In this document: positions 6,327 to 8,966 of the stretch, piece by piece
How the letters are laid out: each line of letters begins with the position of its first letter
Position numbering within the stretch: the stretch's first letter is position 1
Assembly (NCBI GenBank): GCA_905214895.1
Contig: CAJMNP010000030.1
Coordinates: forward strand, 1 to 8,966
DNA: 8,966 nt
Direction: 5' to 3'
Source of the DNA: an uncultured bacterium
GTDB lineage: Bacteria > Actinomycetota > Coriobacteriia > Coriobacteriales > Coriobacteriaceae
Program-made: the position numbers and the translations under genes
The notes under the pieces: generated by a model
Seen by the model: only the letters and a program-made list of their open reading frames with translations
Databases searched by the model: none
Told to the model about the DNA's origin: nothing

Positions 6327-6459
6327 TTATCTGTTTGATGGGATTCGTATACTACGAGGAGAAGATGGAACCGTTATCAGCGACGACGGCAAACCTATTC
6401 TTCAGTATGTATGGGGCAAGTACTGGGTAAACAACCATGCACGCATTCTCAAGGCTTCC
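6325..6459 (+). pseudogene. Type I restriction-modification specificity subunit (HsdS) fragment
   Basis: About 45 residues in one frame (YLFDGIRILRGEDGTVISDD, then GKPILQYVWGKYWVNNHARI) match the conserved part of an HsdS target-recognition domain. There, 'DGxxLL.xEDGxV', 'GKPILQYVWGK' and 'WVNNHAHVL' are typical blocks. HsdS normally exceeds 350 residues, so this is a small internal piece with no start or stop of its own. No hsdR or hsdM sequence is in the window. It is flanked by fragments on the other strand, suggesting illegitimate joining of unrelated pieces. Confidence 0.6.
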
Positions 6460-6538
6460 TCAATCTATCGCCGTTCACCGTCATCGACGGTGGGGGGCGG
6501 TAGGTCGAACCGACTCGATGGCCTCCTCGGCTGGGGAG

Positions 6539-6715
6539 CGCGCCACCCAGATAGTCAGCCAGGTCTTGCGGATCATCCAACTTCACCGTGTAGGGCAGGC
6601 CACCATAGGCAAGGTAGTGGTTGAACAGGCTATCTGCCGGAACCTCCGGAAACGCCGAACGATATTCCGCAAAGGAGAGGGACAGCACATGAAGCTCAAC
6701 GTACCTGCCGGTGAG
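6539..6715 (-). pseudogene. Second AAA_14/DUF4143 ATPase fragment
   Basis: The frame reads LTGRYVELHVLSLSFAEYRS, then FNHYLAYGGLPYTVKLDD and PQDLADYLGGA. These are the blocks that follow the ATPase core in AAA_14/DUF4143 proteins: 'GRYVE..vlPLSFaEY', 'L...YL.yGGlP..' and 'YLgG'. The ATP-binding N-terminus, the DUF4143 core and the C-terminus are missing. Similarity stops abruptly after YLGGA near 6539, and near 6715 at the IS110 remnant. The equivalent segment of the intact ATPase (VRMDTLTQLELGKSSG) is clearly different, so this is a relic of another subfamily and not a duplicate. The first recognisable residues lack a start codon. Confidence 0.7.
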
Positions 6716-6900
6716 TGCTGATGTTCTCCTGCAACGGCCTGGTGGGCACGAAGAACCGCTTCGGGCGCCACTCCGAGGAGTGCGGGGCCCGCGGCATGCG
6801 GCACAACAAGGCGCTGAAGGCCGTAGCCAGGAAGCGTCTCAAGGCCATCTACTCGATCATGAGGAGGCCGAGACCCTACGAGGAGCGGCCCGGGACATAG
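6715..6900 (+). pseudogene. IS110-family transposase, C-terminal remnant
   Basis: The frame contains KNRFGRHSEECGARGMRHNK followed by ALKAVARKRLKAIYSIMRR and PRPYEE, ending at a TAG. This is the C-terminal tail of IS110/IS116/IS902 transposases ('F..yyeec.arGm.HnkAlkavArkrl..iYaimrd..PY'), from the transposase_20 side. The N-terminal RuvC-like DEDD domain and most of the Tnp domain, including the catalytic Ser region, are missing, since IS110 proteins are about 330-450 aa. It is inactive. It directly abuts the reversed DUF4143 fragment, marking a deletion or recombination join at about 6710-6720. Confidence 0.7.
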
Positions 6901-7012
6901 CCGGGGCGACGGGGGGAGTCGGAAGGCGCGCCCGTCGGACGGGCGAAGCATGCCGCGACGGCGGCCCCGACAATCCAGGCCTTACTTGACAAGGACTAAG
7001 GAGACACCCCCT
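6715..7012 (+). mobile_element. 3' remnant of an IS110-family element with probable right end
   Basis: After the transposase stop at 6900, about 110 bp of GC-rich non-coding DNA contains a 6-bp hairpin (CGCCCG/CGGGCG at 6929-6945). It ends in CTTGACAAGGACTAAGGA GACACCCC around 6986-7011, the kind of right end seen in actinobacterial IS110 elements. IS110 elements lack terminal inverted repeats, so the exact edge is uncertain. The left end, where IS110-group elements encode their bridge RNA, is absent. Confidence 0.5.
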
Positions 7013-7027
7013 CCCGCCACGCGATGA

Positions 7028-7867
7028 CTAGCTCCGCAAATTGTCCGGCTCGGCACCAGCGTAGAACAACTGCAAGCCAAGAGGATTCGTGAACTCGTTG
7101 GCCGACGCCGTCGTCCGCGCCATCTCAAACGAGGCCAACGCCGAGTCGAACCCCGTGCAGCCCCAACCGGCAAGGCCCAGCACGAGCCCCGCACCGATCA
7201 TGACAGCCGCCACGAGGTGCACGAGATTCCAAGTGGGATGCATGGAACCCCACTCCCACCGGGGCACCTCGGAGCGAACGAAGGGGGACGCGACGGCGCG
7301 AGCGCACCAGACGATTGCCCTGACCAGCGACTTCGAAGCGGCAACGGCCAGATGGATGCCGAACACCCCCACGCCGGCAACGGCGACGCCACAGCCAAGC
7401 CCCATCAGCGCGCCGGCGACGCTCCCCGCCTTGACGCCCGCCACAAGGTACAGGAGGCCGATGGGAGCCCCGAGTAGCATCGACGCGGCAATAGCCCATA
7501 CAGCCACAAGCAGACCGAAGAGGCCAATGAAGCATCCGATGACCGCTATGATCACGCCGAGGGTCAGGGGTATCCACACGGGCGAACCGATCACGGCGGC
7601 CACGACTAACGCCACAAACCACGACCTCGGGGTCTTGGGCGACCTGAGCCGCGCCGCCGCCCGCGGGACGGCGGGCATCTCGGAGATGATGCGCGCCGCG
7701 GCCTCCGCCGGGGGCTCGAGCGACCCAACGGCCTCCTCCTCGGAGACACCCGCCTCGACGCGATCGTCGACCATCTCCTCGTAGAAGGAGACAGCACGAT
7801 CAACCTCGTCCTTTGAGAACGCGGCAAGCCCCGCCCTCAGCTCGGAGAGATACTCGTCCTTCGTCAT
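7028..7867 (-). CDS. DUF1700 multi-pass membrane protein
   Basis: The 279-aa protein starts with the DUF1700 signature: MTKDEYLSELRAGLAAFSKD, then VDRAVSFYEEMVDDRVEAG and SEEEAVGSLEPPAEAAARII (about 1-61). This is an amphipathic helical domain in which 'YyeEyf.D...aG.seeevi..lG.P...a..i' is conserved. About 4-6 hydrophobic segments follow (approximately 83-100, 102-126, 128-147, 149-176 and 213-236), with a short polar C-terminus. The start is the ATG at 7867, overlapping the PadR stop as ATGA, so the two are translationally coupled. In Gram-positives a PadR-like regulator followed by a DUF1700 protein is a recurrent pair, often with a DUF4097 protein next, and is linked to envelope stress. 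That third gene is missing here; an IS110 remnant begins about 16-20 bp past the stop. The C-terminal tail may have been altered by that insertion. Molecular function is unknown. Confidence 0.88.
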   Translation of the reverse strand: MTKDEYLSELRAGLAAFSKDEVDRAVSFYEEMVDDRVEAGVSEEEAVGSLEPPAEAAARIISEMPAVPRAAARLRSPKTPRSWFVALVVAAVIGSPVWIPLTLGVIIAVIGCFIGLFGLLVAVWAIAASMLLGAPIGLLYLVAGVKAGSVAGALMGLGCGVAVAGVGVFGIHLAVAASKSLVRAIVWCARAVASPFVRSEVPRWEWGSMHPTWNLVHLVAAVMIGAGLVLGLAGWGCTGFDSALASFEMARTTASANEFTNPLGLQLFYAGAEPDNLRS

Positions 7868-8199
7868 GATTGCCTCCCCGTTCCATCAGTCGTGATTGCC
7901 GTCTCGATGTAGTCGTAGACCGCCCGGACCTCTGCGCGCTCCGCCCGGAACCGCTCGAGCGCCTCGCGCCCAGCCTCCGTGGCCAGGTAGTACTTGCGGA
8001 GCCTCCCGTTGTGCTCAGACGAGCGAACGGATACCTGACCGACCCTCTCAAGGCGCTTGAGCACCGGGTAGAGCGTCGACTCCGTGAGCCCCAGCGCCTG
8101 GGGCACGTTACGGATGATCTCGTAGCCGTACGACTCTCCCCCGCATACCGAGGCAAGCACGCACGCCTCCACGAAGCCGCGCTTCATCTGCGGGTCCAT
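7864..8199 (-). CDS. PadR-family transcriptional regulator
   Basis: The 111-aa protein consists of the PadR winged helix-turn-helix. MKRGFVEACVLASVCGGESY begins helix 1. GYEIIRNVPQALGLTESTLYPVLKRLERVG (25-54) is the characteristic recognition region ('SYGYEI...lgls.gtlYPvLkrLe..G'). RKYYLATEAGREAL (68-81) is the beta-wing and following helix. A C-terminal helix (about 82-102) probably mediates dimerisation. It likely represses its own operon, and the partner membrane protein may modulate it. The ATG at 8199 has GAGGTG at 8205-8210, spaced 5 nt. The promoter is listed separately. The stop overlaps the DUF1700 start (ATGA). The protein is complete and of standard length. Confidence 0.92.
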   Translation of the reverse strand: MDPQMKRGFVEACVLASVCGGESYGYEIIRNVPQALGLTESTLYPVLKRLERVGQVSVRSSEHNGRLRKYYLATEAGREALERFRAERAEVRAVYDYIETAITTDGTGRQS

Positions 8200-8244
8200 C
8201 GCGTCACCTCATCTCATTCGCTGTAATACCCGTCGCTGTCTTAT

Positions 8245-8273
8245 ACTATGCGTTATGTGGTGTGTTGTGTCAA
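8245..8273 (-). promoter_or_regulatory. Promoter of the padR-DUF1700 operon
   Basis: On the minus strand, TTGACA (8268-8273) is a perfect -35 box. A 17-bp spacer leads to CATAGT (8245-8250), a 4/6 match to the -10 consensus. An AT-rich ATAAGA follows directly. The start codon is 46 bp downstream of the -10 box, leaving a leader of about 35-40 nt that includes the GAGGTG ribosome binding site. PadR autoregulation here would be usual; no clear operator palindrome was seen. Confidence 0.65.
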
Positions 8274-8346
8274 CAGGTATATGAGAAAGATGAACGTCAT
8301 TAGCTGATTGGGACGCGAACTCTCCCGAGGTCGGAAGACGCTGCCC

Positions 8347-8911
8347 CTACCCCGCCGGGAGCTCGAAGGTGAAGGTCGTGAGGCGGCCGGGGTCGCTCTC
8401 GCAGGAGATGGAGCCGCCGAGGGCCTCGGCGCGGCGTCGGGCAATGGCGAGGCCGAGGCCGTAGCCCTCCGCGCCCGGGCCGCGCGTGCGGGCGGCGTCG
8501 CCGCGCCAGAGGCGGTCGAAGACGCGGGGCACGTCGGCCGGGGCGATCCCGGGGCCGGTGTTGGACACCGAGACCGCGACGCGCCGCCCGCGGCGGGCGG
8601 CGGCAATGCGCACTGACCCGCCCTCGTCGGTGTACTTGATGGCGTTGGCGAGGAGCTCGCCCAGGATAGCCGAAAGGTCGTCCGCGCCGCAGGCGACCGC
8701 AGTGCCGGTCGCGACCGACAAGGACAGAGTGATCCCGCGCGCGGTAGCGCGGGCAGAGAGCCTGCCGACGAGCGCCGAGGCGACCGTGCTCGCGTCGCAG
8801 GCACCCGCGTCCGCAGAGACGACCGGCCCGCGCGCGGCCTCGACCAGCCCGCGAACGAGGCCGTCCATCTCGTCGAGGTCCTGCCTCAGGTACCCCGTCC
8901 AGCGCGCCTGC
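8347..8911 (-). pseudogene. Sensor histidine kinase, C-terminal catalytic part, 5'-truncated
   Basis: The frame contains a complete HATPase domain. From the internal Met at 8868: N box LGELLANAIKYTDEGG (69-84), G1 VSNTGPGIAPADV (101-113), F box RVFDRLWRGD (115-124), G2 GAEGYGLGLAIARRRAEALGG (132-152) and the final beta-strand TTFTFELPAG to a TAG. Upstream, 15 in-frame codons (ARWTGYLRQDLDEMDGLVRG) look like the end of the DHp helix. The phosphorylated His, HAMP and membrane segments are missing, and an in-frame TAA at 8914-8916 (minus strand) lies just beyond. This break coincides with a putative IS21-type end, so the gene was most likely interrupted by insertion. GC content is very high, unlike the ATPase at 4809. 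The gene is collinear with padR but has no visible promoter; a response regulator would be expected outside the window. Confidence 0.8.
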
Positions 8912-8966
8912 TGTTAGCGTCAATCTATTTTTCACCAGTTTCGCTAAACAGGCGCGCCGTTCGCGC
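8912..8966. mobile_element. Putative IS21-family terminus (continues past the right edge)
   Basis: From 8912 the plus strand begins TGTTAGCGTCAATCTATTTT and goes on TTCACCAG, close to the pattern at IS21 ends (TG, then GCGTCAATC and a TTTTnACCAG-like block). CGCTAAACA at 8942-8950 mirrors TGTTAGCG at 8912-8919 and would be an internal inverted motif. The AT-rich block contrasts sharply with the >70% GC kinase coding sequence it interrupts. No transposase sequence is visible in the window, so the family call rests on about 30 bp. Confidence 0.5.

Noticed and set aside
6900..7012. IS110 bridge RNA
   Set aside because: In the IS110 group the bridge RNA is encoded at the left, transposase-upstream end, which is deleted here; only a small hairpin is visible on the right side.
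8253..8935. Two alternative minus-strand frames over the histidine kinase
   Set aside because: Both are Pro/Arg/Ala-rich shadows of the frame that carries the N, G1, F and G2 boxes.

Overview
The window reads as a chromosomal accessory region of a high-GC actinobacterium, most likely a gut-associated Coriobacteriia (Collinsella/Olsenella-like). This is inferred from GC-biased codons, the gene families present and the look of the intergenic repeats; no rRNA or other taxonomic marker is present. All intact genes lie on the minus strand.

Left part (1-1911): the 5' part of an IS481-type transposase runs off the left edge, and its element appears to end about 30 bp beyond the stop codon of an intact M20D amidohydrolase (443-1687). 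A 16-bp perfect hairpin (1827-1867) separates this gene from the next unit.

ECF unit (1912-3881): a sigma-70 ECF factor and a single-pass membrane DUF4179 protein overlap by ATGA. They look like a sigma factor and its anti-sigma/sensor.

Middle (3882-6143): a long gap without a recognisable gene, a cluster of REP-like repeats with regular architecture (4327-4406), the 3' remnant of a glutaredoxin-like gene with a terminator, and an intact ATPase of the AAA_14/DUF4143 type (4809-6074). The ATPase is preceded by two exact 19-bp repeats over its likely promoter.

Gene graveyard (about 6150-7010): short fragments of unrelated genes lie back to back on alternating strands. They are a possible SnoaL-like piece, a type I restriction HsdS piece, a second DUF4143 ATPase piece and the C-terminus of an IS110-family transposase with its probable right end.

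Right part (7028-8966): a PadR regulator and a DUF1700 membrane protein form an ATGA-coupled pair with a visible promoter. Upstream is the catalytic half of a sensor histidine kinase, cut by what looks like an IS21-family terminus that runs off the right edge.

Overall, three stress or envelope-sensing modules (ECF/DUF4179, PadR/DUF1700, histidine kinase) sit in a region shaped by at least three insertion sequences. I see no complete novel defence system. The best leads are the duplicated repeat in front of the ATPase, the REP-like array and the mosaic of gene fragments.
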